A DNA stretch of 64,000 nucleotides. It comes from Triglochin maritima. Lineage: Eukaryota; Streptophyta; Magnoliopsida; Alismatales; Juncaginaceae. The position numbers and the translations under genes are program-made. The notes beneath the pieces are model-generated. The model was not told the origin of the DNA. It searched no databases and worked only from the letters and a program-made list of their open reading frames with translations. Positions 48,505 through 61,700 of the stretch are shown one piece after another (position 1 is the first letter of the stretch; every line of letters begins with the position of its first letter). Location of the stretch: contig OY821777.1 of the NCBI GenBank assembly GCA_963682175.1, positions 8,090,501 through 8,154,500 on the forward strand. Direction: 5' to 3'.

Positions 48505-50444
48505 TGTAGGATTTCTAATTTAATTATACATATATATTTTTCGGAATTTTTATGTATAATAAGGATCAATTTTCAATTTTCTAGAATTTATTGCATGCAT
48601 CGGTTTGTTTTAACAAACTAGTTTCAGAAACTCTATTAAAACAAACATAAAGGAGCTCCGAAATTCATACCTAGAAGTTCTCTAAAACTTCTCGAAGATT
48701 CGGAGACGGTTGGGATGCTCCTCGCTGCGCCGGATGCCTCCGAGTATTCACCAAACTCTAAACAAGATCGGAGAGAGGGAAGCTAGTCTCTCAATCTCCG
48801 ATAGGGTTTAGAATCCAATTATTAACCCCTCTTTAATTCCCTTGAGAAGATGATCTCTTAAGAACTAAACTAAACTTAAGAATTTATGGAATTTTCGTGG
48901 AGAATTAAGGAGAGAGATTTTGCATGAAAAGCAATATTAATTAAGATGTAGGAAGGCAATGAGATAACCTCTATTTATAGGTTCTCTCCAAATTACCTAT
49001 TCATGTGCAACCTCTTGCCCATGATTTCATGCAAAATTCCATCTAACCATCCATTATTTATTAATAAATAATATTAACCACGAATTAAATCAATTATGGA
49101 CCAATTCCATGCATGATCTAATTAATTCTTAAATTAATTCTGCAGAAAACCGTCTGGACCGGTCGACCGTTACTGTTCATCGGTCGACCGGTACTGTTCA
49201 TCATGGACCGGGTACTGTTCATCGGTCGACCGATTACTGTTCATCGGTTGACCAGTACTATTCATCGGTTGACTTTTGCACAGTACTGCAGACTGGTCAA
49301 ATTTTGGTTTAACCCCTACAAAATTTGACATTTCGGGATTAGTAGTAAATTCACAACTTATGTAACATATTATCCTATGTAATGTCAACTCATTACATCC
49401 CATAATATTTACATCACATATGAATTTAATTTAGATTCTAATTATGTTATTAATCACAACATAATCTTGATTTTGCTTGTTCACCCCATGTGTCATATTT
49501 TCTACATGAAACCCGACACATCCTTATGAACTCAAAATCCCCATTTCTTGTTTCCCAGTTTTGTGGTGTGACCTATGGGAGGATCTAAACTAAGTTGGCA
49601 GTGACATTAAAGGCTTAATATCACAAGCTATAAGCGGTATCTAGCTACACATTATAGCTCCCAATTAGTTAGATGTCTTAATTCCACTCGAACCAAAACC
49701 CGATCCACTTAGTGATGGAGTGCATCACTTGTGTCCGTCCCTTGCCTCATGATATTAAGAATACACACAAAGTAGTATTGTGTCATCTTTGTATTAGTAT
49801 TCATTTCTTGATCTCTTTAAGCTAGTTATAAATATGTGACTTAACTCAAATCACATTGTGCACATTATAACTTTGCTTTATCAAGGGGCCCACTAATATC
49901 ATCACTCAATTAAGAGGGACAATGATAATCTTTTGACTAACTATCTTCTCCAACGAAAGTTATACTTAACCAACCGATGCCTTTACACTACACTGATCGA
50001 TAGTTCAAGACACTGATCTAATTAAGTATTCCTTAAGTGATCAGATATAAGTCTCATATCAAAGGACCAAAGACACAGTAAAATATTAATGACACAGAAA
50101 CACATTTCTATAATATTTTACTTATTAGGTCTATTCAGTATACAAAAGTAATATTTTCCTCTTTTGCATACTCGTGTCGTCACTCACTTGTAGAGCTACA
50201 ATGATCTATGACCAACACGACAATCTTAACTCGGTAATTAATGTCCCATGTTAATTACCATGATTGCGAATATCTTTTGTTTTATGTAAACCAATATCTT
50301 TTAGAGCTCTACGGTTAAGGACCAAGAGCCTCTTCCTTAACACTTCTAAAAGACGAATAACATAAACAAGGAACAAAATGATTTCTCATTCAATTCATAA
50401 TAATTGGCATTTAAAAGTAAAACTTTTAGAACACATTCCCTTCA
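48505..50444 (-). repeat. 3' LTR of the copia element
   Basis: 1940 bp with TG...CA ends. Contains three perfect CGGTCGACCG copies (49160-49169, 49181-49190, 49223-49232) plus CGGTTGAC variants up to about 49272, separated by repeated TACTGTTCAT words. A TATAAATA box lies on minus at about 48972-48979. Confidence 0.93.
49160..49272. repeat. CGGTCGACCG cluster in copia 3' LTR
   Basis: Three perfect palindromes and two CGGTTGAC variants, each next to a TACTGTTCAT-like word. An equivalent cluster lies at 56417-56530 in the 5' LTR. Confidence 0.95.
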
Positions 50445-50804
50445 TCTCCCACTTGTTATTAAAGTTTTCTTTCTCATACATACTCAATGCATAAAACAAT
50501 AATAACCAGGGTAACCTTCCCAAATCACCTATCAAGCCAATCCACATGGACCCTCGGATCCATGGACTCGAAATATATTTCGTCTCTTAGCTTGGTATGA
50601 AGGTTTGTTGAATGGATCAGTTGTGCCACTGTTGTGTCCACCTATTTATTTATTTTGTCTTTCGTTGGTGGTTGAGTTAGCTGTAGTGATATTACTCCTA
50701 ACTACACTAGCTCATACCTCCACCTTCGATAATCATGACGCATCATCACTCCAACCTCTTATTGTCTAGAATTCCTATAAGAATTGCATCAAAACAGCCC
50801 TCGG

Positions 50805-52849
50805 CTATTTTCTCCTTTGTCTTCCATAAACAAGAACCTTATCTTTAGTCCGGTTAAGGTACTTCAGAATATTCTTGACCACAATCCTACGATTAGGACT
50901 TGCGTTGGATTGGTGACCACTTGTCACGTTTAGAGCATACGAGATATTGAGTCTTGTGCAAGTCATTGTGTACATGGTCCTTCCTTTTGCCAAAGCATAA
51001 GGGATACCTTCATGTACTCCAAGTCTTTGTGTGATTGAGCACATTGTGACTTCTTGAGTTGCACACCTATACTCATACTTATTGGCATATTGTCCATATC
51101 GGAATTGTTCACCCTGAACATTTCAAAGACCTTGTCAATGTATGCACGTTGACTGAAGCCAATGAGTCTACGGGATGTATCTCAATGTATCTTGATTTTC
51201 AAGATAGGTTGAGCCTCATCCTTTTCTTTTCATTAAAATGTCGATTTCAATGAAATTTCTCGTTTGCTAATGCTAAGGTATATGATTGCTCATGAGCAAT
51301 ATGTCATCGACATATAAGATCAGAAGTACTACATGGCTCCCACTAATCTCCTTGTATATACAAGGTACTCCTTTACTTTGAATGAAGTGAATTTTCTTCA
51401 CCTCTTCGTCAAAGCGTTTGTTCCAACTCCTTTATGCTTGCTTCAATCCAGAAATGGATTCTCGAAACTTGCATTTCCTCTCGCTACTATTTGGATCATC
51501 AAAACCTTGAGGTTGTACCATGTACATATCCTCCTCCAAGTTCCTGTTTAAGGAACGCCATTCTGATATCCATCTTCCATATCCCACAATTGTGAAATGC
51601 GGTAATAGTGAGCATAATCCGAATAGATTTTATCATGACAACTTCTCAAAAGTTTCATCAAAGTCAATTTCTTGAATTCGAGTATGACCTTTTGCTACAA
51701 GCCTAGCTTTGTAGGTTGTCAAGTTACTATCCATGTCCATCTTCCTCCTAAAAGTTCATTTATAATAAATGACATTTTCTCTTGAGGAAGGCAAATCAAG
51801 TTATACACTCGATTATCATACATGGATTCTATTTCGGATTTTATGGCCTTGAGCCATAGTTTGGAGTCTTTTCTATTGCTTCTCGGAAGGTCGAGGGATC
51901 TTTGGTATCTAGTACCATGATCTCATGAAGTCCCACATACTTATTGGGTTTCTTCCTTTCCCTCATTGACCTTCTTAGTTCTTTTTGTGTCTCTCGAACT
52001 TCTTCCACAATTTCTTGAGGAATAGGTTCATGTTCGACTCTCGAACGCACACTAGGTGAGGATGATTGAGATTCTCTCACAATTTCTTGTAAGGATCTCT
52101 CGCTCATGCTCCCACTAACCAAATGAATCTCGGCTGGGCCTTCATGATCTCGAATGCAATATTCACATCATGATCTTGTAGAGTATCTTGAGTTTCCTCA
52201 AGCTTAACTCTACTCCCACTACTTTTCTATCTTTTCCAGAAATTCTAGAAACACCATATCCCTCTCTACAATCTTTCGATTGGAGGTGATATGAAAAAGT
52301 AGTATCCTCTTGTCACATGAGGATAACCTATAAAGAAGCACTTAATCCGTTTTTGGTTGAAGTTTGGTCGACATCAATTTCTCGACGTAGACCTCACAAT
52401 CCCCAAATCTTGAGAAAGTTGAGCTTAGGTGTCTTTCAACTCCATAGCTCATAAACCATTTTCTCCACGGATTTGGATGGAACATTATTTAGTGAGTTTG
52501 TCATTTATTTGTAGTGCATAATTCCAAAAGTAAATCGGCAATTTAAATTGACTCATTATTGATCGAACCATGTCGAGCAATATCCTGTTCCTACTTTAGG
52601 AATGAGTCAAATTAGGTATTCTAAGCACTCACCCCTACGAACCTTTCATAGAGACTCGATATTCTTGTTGAGTCGGTTCACTACTTCATCCTCGAATTCC
52701 TTGAACTTGTCAAAGAATTCATTTTTGCTTCCCATTAGACAAATACAGCCATAATGACTATAGTTGTCCGTGAACAAAATGAGGTACCTTAAACCGTCCC
52801 TTGCACTTGTACTTATCGGACCACATACATTAGAATGTATCATATCCAA
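50805..52849 (-). pseudogene. Broken copia pol remnants (integrase and RT pieces)
   Basis: 52646-52849 has the integrase-core start DMIHSNVCGPISTSARDG. 51841-52122 is the linker between integrase and RT (LRRSMRERKKPNKY). The 51215-51760 stretch gives scattered RT words, including YVDDILLMSN, in different frames. 50805-51044 matches the segment after RT (GIPYALAKGRTMY). Many frame changes and internal deletions are present, so no polymerase can be made. Confidence 0.8.
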
Positions 52850-53328
52850 TTAGTTATTCACTTTCGTTCTTTTCTTCTTGAAAGGTCTCTTGGTCATTTA
52901 TTTGACCAATCCGATAGTGCTACAAGATTGTATCATTCACGTGAGTTATCTTAGTTTCTCTTTTGTTATTGTTTGTTTGAGTTTGTTTATTATTTATTTC
53001 AAGCAAATAGAAAACATTCTATATGAATGTATTTGCATAGAAAATTCCATTCTTCGATATAGACAAGCAAGAATTAAAATATTTATTAAAATTTATCCAT
53101 ATCTAAAACTTGATACAGAAATGTTCTTGCTAATCGAAGGTACATAACAAACATTCTACAAAGCATAAATTTAAATCACTAGACTATTGAAGTTCCATAG
53201 AATCTTGTACAATCGCAGCGATGCTTGTACTATTTCCAATCTTCAATATCATCTTGTTCCCAACGAGTTCCTTCCTATCCTTCAATAGCTGCACATCAAG
53301 ATTATGTGAGCACAAGATCCGGTAACCA

Positions 53329-54252
53329 TTACCAAATCAAGGAAGAGGTGATTAAATTTATCTCAATAACAAACATACCTATGGCGCTTCTCGGGCGCCT
53401 ACGTTCAATCATCCCATTTTCAAGGTCTTCCTTGTACTTGGGGCAATTCGGTCGGATGTGTCCCTTTTCACCGCAGTGAAAGCACTCCGTGTTGGGAGTT
53501 GGAGATTTGTAAGATTTCCCCCTTGAGGCACTCTCATGAGCACCTCCTACTCCCTTGCTCTTGATTGACGTATCTTTGGTAAATTTGCATTTACCTTTGT
53601 TGATCTTTTTGCTCTTCTTATGGATAGCAAGGACCTCATGGTCCCTACTCTTGCCCATATCAACTTCAGCCGTTTTGAGAGCGTTGTGAAGCTCCTCAAG
53701 ACTCACCCCTTTTTCACGCACATGATAGTGCATCACAAAATCCTTAAAGGACGGGGCTAGAGAGCCAAGAATTAGATCTTCGGCAATGTCCACTGGCATT
53801 GGAGAAGAGAGCTTCGACAATTTCTCAAGGTATCCTTGCATCGTGAGAAAATGCATAGATACCGATGTTCCCTCCACCATATGGCACCTTGTGAGTGCGA
53901 TGGTGGTCTTATAGCGCTCCTTTAGGGCACTATCCATGAACATCTTTGTTAGAGCCTCCATGGTCTTCTTGGGTTTTGAATCCAAGTATTTCGCTTGAAG
54001 CGAGTCACCCATGGATGCTAGTATAAGACCGTGAACTTGGTTCTCTTGGTCTTCCCACTTGGCTATCGCCTCTTTCTCTTTATCGGTTGCCTTCTCATTT
54101 AATTTTGGGATTTCACTATCCAAAATATGAGATAGTTTTTCAAACCTCAACACGATATTGAGATTGAGTTGCCATTTCATGAAGTTTGAGCCATCATTTT
54201 GCAAAGGGTTCTTTTCGATCATAGATCGCACAATTGGTTGGATATTTGACAT
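53329..54252 (-). CDS. Copia gag protein
   Basis: Intact frame of 307 codons starting at a Met (54250-54252) downstream of the primer site. Signatures: NPLQNDGSNFMKWQLNLNIVL near the start, the UBN2-type body, and a perfect CCHC zinc knuckle CFHCGEKGHIRPNC at residues about 257-270. It packages element RNA into virus-like particles. No protease or polymerase frame continues from it. Confidence 0.85.
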   Translation of the reverse strand: MSNIQPIVRSMIEKNPLQNDGSNFMKWQLNLNIVLRFEKLSHILDSEIPKLNEKATDKEKEAIAKWEDQENQVHGLILASMGDSLQAKYLDSKPKKTMEALTKMFMDSALKERYKTTIALTRCHMVEGTSVSMHFLTMQGYLEKLSKLSSPMPVDIAEDLILGSLAPSFKDFVMHYHVREKGVSLEELHNALKTAEVDMGKSRDHEVLAIHKKSKKINKGKCKFTKDTSIKSKGVGGAHESASRGKSYKSPTPNTECFHCGEKGHIRPNCPKYKEDLENGMIERRRPRSAIGMFVIEINLITSSLIW

Positions 54253-55744
54253 TTCTACAAAATAAATTATATAGGTTTTAATGTCAATTTTATGTTTTAA
54301 TACATACATACATATATATATCGAATATGATGTAAATACTGCAAATAAAATCTTGCCCGTAAATGCAGTAATCCAAGATCCCATCAATTGTAATATAGAC
54401 TAGCTAAGGGCTATCGAATACATTACAACATCAAGGTAAGAAAAACATTTTCTAATCACAACCTTTTTGAATTTTAGCAATATTAGCATCTTCAAACTCT
54501 TGTGATTCTTGTCGTTTTAATTATGAGGGAATACGACCTATCCTCGTAAGAAAAACTTTTTCCCAAAACCGAGCGAGGGCTCTAGGTAATGTTAAGAAAA
54601 CTTATTTTCATTTGATACGAGATACGTTTATCTATTGTATTCACAACTAAACATACTTGGGGTTCACTAGGGTGAAACACACCTCATATATTTAATTGTG
54701 GCACAACAACAGACAACCTTTATATCTCCCACTATTCCCAAAGATAGAGGGAGCTATCTCCCGCTAAGGGCGAGCAGAGTATCCCTCGATCAATGGCTGC
54801 TAGTGGATGAAATAAGAAGGAAAAATTAATCTTAATTTTTGTTGGACAATTTCATTTATCAACATGTGATTTTGAATTTTAGTTTATCATGCATATTAAA
54901 ATTTATACACATCCTAACATTCACCATTCATCACATGCATAGCAGAAATTATAAAAACAGAAATTAAACATTCACACAATCCATATCGTGTGAGTTTATA
55001 TGTTCCCTTTGATCCTTGATCTTCGATCCCTGATCCTCGATCCTCGATCAATGCGCTATTCGGCGACTTCCTCTTGCACCGGAGATGTAGATTTTACAGA
55101 AAAAATAAACATGCTCCTCACATTCGATAAAAACAAACTAGTGCAAGTCCTATGTAAAAACCTCTCACATGCAAATGCAATTCTAAAGATAGAAAATAGA
55201 GAATATGGCTTTTACATACATAAGCCCCTGTATAATAATAATGACATACATTCATAGCTTCTGATTTGGAACATATAAACCCACAATTCCTGCAAATACA
55301 ATTCGAGCATCCATGCACGCAATATCGCTATAAACTATATAATCTAGTTTATCAATCATCTAGAATTCTCAACAATTCTTTGAAAAATATTTTGAAATCC
55401 ATTAAAAATATTTTTCATACATCCATAGTTCACAAATTAATTATGAACCGCTGTTCATCCAATTTCCAATGGAAAGATGAATCGCAGTTTTTTCGATTTT
55501 GTTGATTCTCTTACAAAATAATCGTTTGTACTTAAAACGAAATTATTGCAAGTTAGACTTACGTCTAAATCATAATTCTAATAATTATATGCCATGTTTT
55601 AAACATTCAAAACATTTAAAACGAATTATTATAAAGAATTATTTCAACAAACATTTAAAGACCGAAAAACCGGTAAAACGAATTGTTTAAATCCTAGATG
55701 GTAAACTAGATTTGTTTACAGCCATAAATCATGAGGAAATTGAA

Positions 55745-55760
55745 CCTGGCTCTGATACCA
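55745..55760 (-). promoter_or_regulatory. Primer-binding site (tRNA-iMet) of the copia element
   Basis: Read on minus as TGGTATCAGAGCCAGG, one base inside the 5' LTR. It complements the 3' end of initiator methionine tRNA, the usual primer of plant copia elements. Confidence 0.9.
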
Positions 55761-55761
55761 T

Positions 55762-57701
55762 TGTAGGATTTCTAATTTAATTATACATATATATTTTTCG
55801 GAATTTTTATGTATAATAAGGATCAATTTTCAATTTTCTAGAATTTATTGCATGCATCGGTTTGTTTTAACAAACTAGTTTCAGAAACTCTATTAAAACA
55901 AACATAAAGGAGCTCCGAAATTCATACCTAGAAGTTCTCTAAAACTTCTCGAAGATTCGGAGACGGTTGGGATGCTCCTCGCTGCGCCGGATGCCTCCGA
56001 GTATTCACCAAACTCTAAACAAGATCGGAGAGAGGGAAGCTAGTCTCTCAATCTCCGATAGGGTTTAGAATCCAATTACTAACCCCTCTTTAATTCCCTT
56101 GAGAAGATGATCTCTTAAGAACTAAACTAAACTTAAGAATTTATGGAATTTTCGTGGAGAATTAAGGAGAGAGATTTTGCATGAAAAGCAATATTAATTA
56201 AGATGTAGGAAGGCAATGAGATAACCTCTATTTATAGGTTCTCTCCAAATTACCTATTCATGTGCAACCTCTTGCCCATGATTTCATGCAAAATTCCATC
56301 TAACCATCCATTATTTATTAATAAATAATATTAACCACGAATTAAATCAATTATGGACCAATTCCATGCATGATCTAATTAATTCTTAAATTAATTCTGC
56401 AGAAAACCGTCTGGACCGGTCGACCGTTACTGTTCATCGGTCGACCGGTACTGTTCATCATGGACCGGGTACTGTTCATCGGTCGACCGGTTACTGTTCA
56501 TCGGTTGACCAGTACTATTCATCGGTTGACTTTTGCACAGTACTGCAGACTGGTCAAATTTTGGTTTAACCCCTACAAAATTTGACATTTCGGGATTAGT
56601 AGTAAATTCACAACTTATGTAACATATTATCCTATGTAATGTCAACTCATTACACCCCATAATATTTACATCACATATGAATTTAATTTAGATTCTAATT
56701 ATGTTATTAATCACAACATAATCTTGATTTTGCTTGTTCACCCCATGTGTCATATTTTCTACATGAAACCCGACACATCCTTATGAACTCAAAATCCCCA
56801 TTTCTTGTTTCCCAGTTTTGTGGTGTGACCTATGGGAGGATCTAAACTAAGTTGGCAGTGACATTAAAGGCTTAATATCACAAGCTATAAGCGGTATCTA
56901 GCTACACATTATAGCTCCCAATTAGTTAGATGTCTTAATTCCACTCGAACCAAAACCCGATCCACTTAGTGATGGAGTGCATCACTTGTGTCCGTCCCTT
57001 GCCTCATGATATTAAGAATACACACAAAGTAGTATTGTGTCATCTTTGTATTAGTATTCATTTCTTGATCTCTTTAAGCTAGTTATAAATATGTGACTTA
57101 ACTCAAATCACATTGTGCACATTATAACTTTGCTTTATCAAGGGGCCCACTAATATCATCACTCAATTAAGAGGGGCAATGATAATCTTTTGACTAACTA
57201 TCTTCTCCAACGAAAGTTATACTTAACCAACCGATGCCTTTACACTACACTGATCGATAGTTCAAGACACTGATCTAATTAAGTATTCCTTAAGTGATCA
57301 GATATAAGTCTCATATCAAAGGACCAAAGACACAGTAAAATATTAATGACACAGAAACACATTTCTATAATATTTTACTTATTAGGTCTATTCAGTATAC
57401 AAAAGTAATATTTTCCTCTTTTGCATACCCGTGTCGTCACTCACTTGTAGAGCTACAATGATCTATGACCAACACGACAATCTTAACTCGGTAATTAATG
57501 TCCCATGTTAATTACCATGATTGCGAATATCTTTTGTTTTATGTAAACCATTATCTTTTAGAGCTCTACGGTTAAGGACCAAGAGTCTCTTCCTTAACAC
57601 TTCTAAAAGACGAATAACATAAACAAGGAACAAAATGATTTCTCATTCAATTCATAATAATTGGCATTTAAAAGTAAAACTTTTAGAACACATTCCCTTC
57701 A
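55762..57701 (-). repeat. 5' LTR of the copia element
   Basis: 1940 bp, nearly identical to the left LTR. Sense TATAAATA at 56229-56236. The CGGTCGACCG cluster (56417 to about 56530) sits about 180 bp upstream of it, in U3. Confidence 0.93.
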
Positions 57702-58171
57702 ACCTCGTCCTCAAACGCCTCTGGAACGACGCCCCCAAGGCCCTCCTCTTCTTCCACGCCCTTCCCTCCCCTCCCCCCTCCTCCCTCCCCCTCGCCCTCT
57801 CCCTCGCCGCCCGCCTCCGCGACGCCGCCACCGTCTCCAGCCTCCTCTCCCTCCATCGCCCTTTCCCTCCCCCCCCCTCGCCGTCCTCATGGAGCGCCAC
57901 GCCGCCCACGGGAAGCCCGACCAAGCCGTCTGCGTCTTCCTCTCCATGCACCGCCATGGATGCGGACAAGACCTGTCGTCATTCAACACTCTCCTTGATG
58001 TTCTCTGCAAGTCCAGGTGTGTGCGGAAGGCGTGCGGGCTTTTGAAGGTCTTCCGGAGGCGGTTCCGGCCGGATGTGGTCACTTATAATGTGATTGCTGA
58101 CGGGTGGTGTAGGGTTAAGGAGACCGGGAAGGCTCTTGGAGTGCTTAAGGAGATGGTGGAGAGTGGGGTTG

Positions 58172-58707
58172 TGATACCCCCAGTATCTCCGTCGAACACC
58201 AAGTGGTTCGCCCGAGCTCTTCTACGCGTCTTATACGCCATTTCCAGGAAGAATCGAGCCGGAAACAAAACAGGAAGAAGAGGGGAGGAGGAATCGAGTT
58301 TTCGAGCACTCGAGAGCTCCGATTTGAACAAACCCTAAATTTAGAACGCAAAGCAAATCACGACCCAATTCGGTCGTTACTTCTTATTTATACTAATATG
58401 TATCCCAGGAAAGGTCGTTACAACCGAATCTTCTAATTTGTTACAAAAATTGAACTAAATCGAAACAGAATCGAATTCTCCTAATTTGACAGTTGTCGAC
58501 GAAGAAGATGGGTGAACAGTAATTAACGACCCAAACTAACCAACAGTGGATTTGTTGCTTTGAATCTGGTCCGTTCGATCTGATTCTTGATTAAGTCGCA
58601 CCCCTCAGATCTTCTTAAGTCATTCATCTGGAACCATTGGATTACCAGCATAATCGGATCCACGAGTCCGCCCGATTAAGAAGTCGTTTTAACGGTTGGT
58701 GCTATCA
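58172..58707 (-). repeat. 3' LTR of the Reina-like element
   Basis: 536 bp, TG...CA ends. Together with the right LTR it brackets the element. The gypsy frame end overlaps it slightly. Confidence 0.93.
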
Positions 58708-61700
58708 ACTCCCCCTCTCTTAAGCTCAACCTTGTCCTCAAGGTTTATGGTGGGATGTTGGGCTTGAATCTCTTCCCAGTCCTCCCAAGTCGCTTCGTCC
58801 TGGCCTTCCCCTGCCCATTGTACTAGCACCTGAACTCCAGCACGCTCTCCCTTCCTGAAGACTCTCATTCCTAGGATAAATTCAGGAGTTTTATCTTGCA
58901 GTTCAGTAAGAGGGATTGGTTCTTGCTGCATAGCTATGTCTCCATGTTTTTGTTTCAGTAGTGACACATGGAACACATTGTGTATCTTGGACCCCGGAGG
59001 AAGCTGGAGTTTGTAAGCAGTAGCCCCAATCCTTTCTAGGATTTGATATGGGCCGTAGTACTTTAATCCCAACTTAAGTGAAAATCTTCTCTGAGTGGTT
59101 TGCTGTCTGTAAGGTTGTAACTTTAAAAACACCCATTCCCCCACCTGGTATTCCTTCTCCCTCCTTTTCTTATCTGCCTGAATCTTCATCCTGTTCTGAG
59201 CCCTTGTAAGATTCTCCTTGAGTGTGTTCAACACTTCATCCCTATTTCTCAAGGCTTGATCAACCTTATCAACCTTAGTGGTACCAGGGATGTAGGAGAG
59301 GAGAGTGGGGGGTGGTTTACCATATAATGCTTCATAAGGAGTCATCTGAATTGCTGAGTGTTTTGACGAATTGTACCAATATTCTGCCCAGGGTATCCAC
59401 TCCCTCCATTTCCCCTGCTGATGGTGACAGAAACATCTCAAATACGTCTCCAAACTTCTATTAACTACTTCAGTCTACCCATCTGATTGGGGATGGTATG
59501 CTGAACTCAGTTTGAGCTTGGTTCCTTGTAGTTTGAAGAGCTCTTGCCAAAAGGAGCTGGTGAAAATGGGATCCCTATCACTCACTATGCTCCTGGGAAT
59601 TCCATGCTATCTAGCCACTTCCTCCATGAATTTTTGGGTCACCTTGTCAGCAGTATAGGGGTGTTTAAGGGGTATGAAGTGGGAATATTTACTTAACCTG
59701 TCCACCACAACTAAAATGCAAGAAAACCCTTGAGAGTTAGGAAGACCCTCAATGAAATCCATGGATATGTCAGTCCATACTTCAGTGGGAATTGGAAGAG
59801 GTTGGAGTAACCCAGCTGGAGAGAGTGTTTCATATTTGCTTTGTTGGCAAATATCACATTGTCTGATGAAATCCTTGACCTCTGAGGCCATCCCCTTCCA
59901 GGAGAAGTTTTGTCTCACCCTATGTAGCGTCTTATCAAATCCATCATGATCAGCTGTGGGAGTAGAATGCAATTCTTGCAATACATTCCTGCTAAGGTGG
60001 GTACCTCTCAACAGCTTAATTCTCCCTTTATGGAATAACACTCCATCCTTCCATTCATACCTGTCCTTACTCAGACCCCCTGTCTCCCATTTTTCTTTGA
60101 GTTTCAAGTAGTCAGGGTCCTCTCTATAGGTGGTTCTGACTTCATCCACCCAAGAAGTCACCAGGAGAGAGATAGTAGTGAGTGAGAATGCATCAAGCTC
60201 TTGTGTAGAGTTCTCCATTACTCGGGATAATGCATCAGCAGCTTGGTTGTGGTGTCCAGCCTTATATTCGATTTTAAAATCATACCCATCAACTTGGCCA
60301 ACCATCTATGCTGGGCTGTGGTGTGTATCTTCTGCTTCATGAGGTGCTGGAGACTTTGGTGATCTGTTCTGAGGGTGAAAGGCTTGTACATTAAGTATGA
60401 CTTCCATTTTTGAATGGCAAATATGACAGCCTCCATTTCCTTCTCATAAATGCTCATTCCTAATTGTCTTCCTTTGAAGGCCTTGCTCACAAAGGAAACA
60501 GGCCTTCCTTGCTGCATGAGAACAACTCCCATTCCAGCCCCACTAGCATCACACTCCACAATGAATGGCAATGAGAAGTTGGGGAGTGCCAACACAGACG
60601 CTGACACCATAGCTTGCTTCAATGCTCTGAATGCTCCTTCAGCTGCTTCACTCCACTGGAAGGAGTTCTTTTTCAGTAGCTGGGTGAGGGGTCCTACAAT
60701 GGTGCCATAATTCTTGACAAACTTCCTGTAGTACCCAGTTAACCCCAAAAAACCCCTCAAAGCTTTGGTGGTCTTGGGCCCGGCCAATTCAGCATGCCCT
60801 CTATCTTCCTTCCATCCATAGCTACTTGCCTTTCTTGTATAATATGCCCTAAGTATTCCACCTGATGGACAACAAACTCACACTTGGGGAACTTCAGGAA
60901 GAGCTGGTTCTCTTGAAGTATTCTGAAAACCTGACTTAAGTGGGAAAGATGTTGCTGCATGCTGGAGCTATAGATCAGAATGTCATCAAAGAAAATCAGT
61001 ATGAACTGCCTTAAATAAGGTTTGAAGATATCATTCATGAGGTTTTGGAAGGTGGAAGGAGCATTAGTCAAGCCAAATGGCATTACAACAAACTCATAGT
61101 GCCCTTCATGTGTTTTAAAAGTTGTTTTGTGGATATCTTCTTTCTTCATTCTAATTTGATGGTACCCAGCCCTTAGATCTAATTTTGAGAATACCCTAGA
61201 CCCATGCAATTCATCCAACAAATCATCCACCACAGGAATGGGGTACTTGTCCTTGACTGTAGCTTGGTTAAGTACCCTATAATCCACACACATTCTCCAA
61301 GATCCATCACGCTTCTTGACTAAGAGAATAGGGGATGAGTAGGGGTTGTGACTAGGTCTAATGAATCCACTCCCTAAGGCTTCCCGAATTATTTCTTCTA
61401 TGGCAGTTTTTTGATAGGGAGGGTATCTATAAGGTGTGAGTGAGATAGGAGCGGTACCTTCCTTTAGGGGGATGGAGTGATCACAATCTCTGATAGGTGG
61501 AAGTTGTTTGGGCGTAGCAAATAGACTCAAGTTCTGATGAAGCAAATTCTTCAACTCAGGAGAGGGTACTGCTTCCGAGGCCTTGAGCACATCTTGTTCT
61601 TCAGTGGACAATTTCTTGATGGGCTGGGTTTGTAATAGAAAAACTTGCTTGGCCTGCCTTAAGTGCCTCCCCATCTCTTCAGGATTCAGTAAGGACACGG

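Larger units (their letters stand above)
48505..57701 (-). mobile_element. Ty1/copia retrotransposon, 9.2 kb, defective
   Basis: Two 1940-bp LTRs (48505-50444 and 55762-57701) and a 5-bp target duplication ACCTC (48500-48504 and 57702-57706). A primer site for initiator tRNA-Met lies beside the right LTR, so sense is minus. A purine-rich tract lies beside the left LTR (50445-50455). The LTRs differ at only about seven positions seen by eye, yet only gag is intact. Integrase and RT survive as short broken pieces. It interrupts codons 61/62 of the OTP43-like gene. Confidence 0.95.

Noticed and set aside
57711..58082. Minus-strand Arg/Gly-rich open frame of 123 codons
   Set aside because: Shadow of the PPR coding sequence on the other strand.
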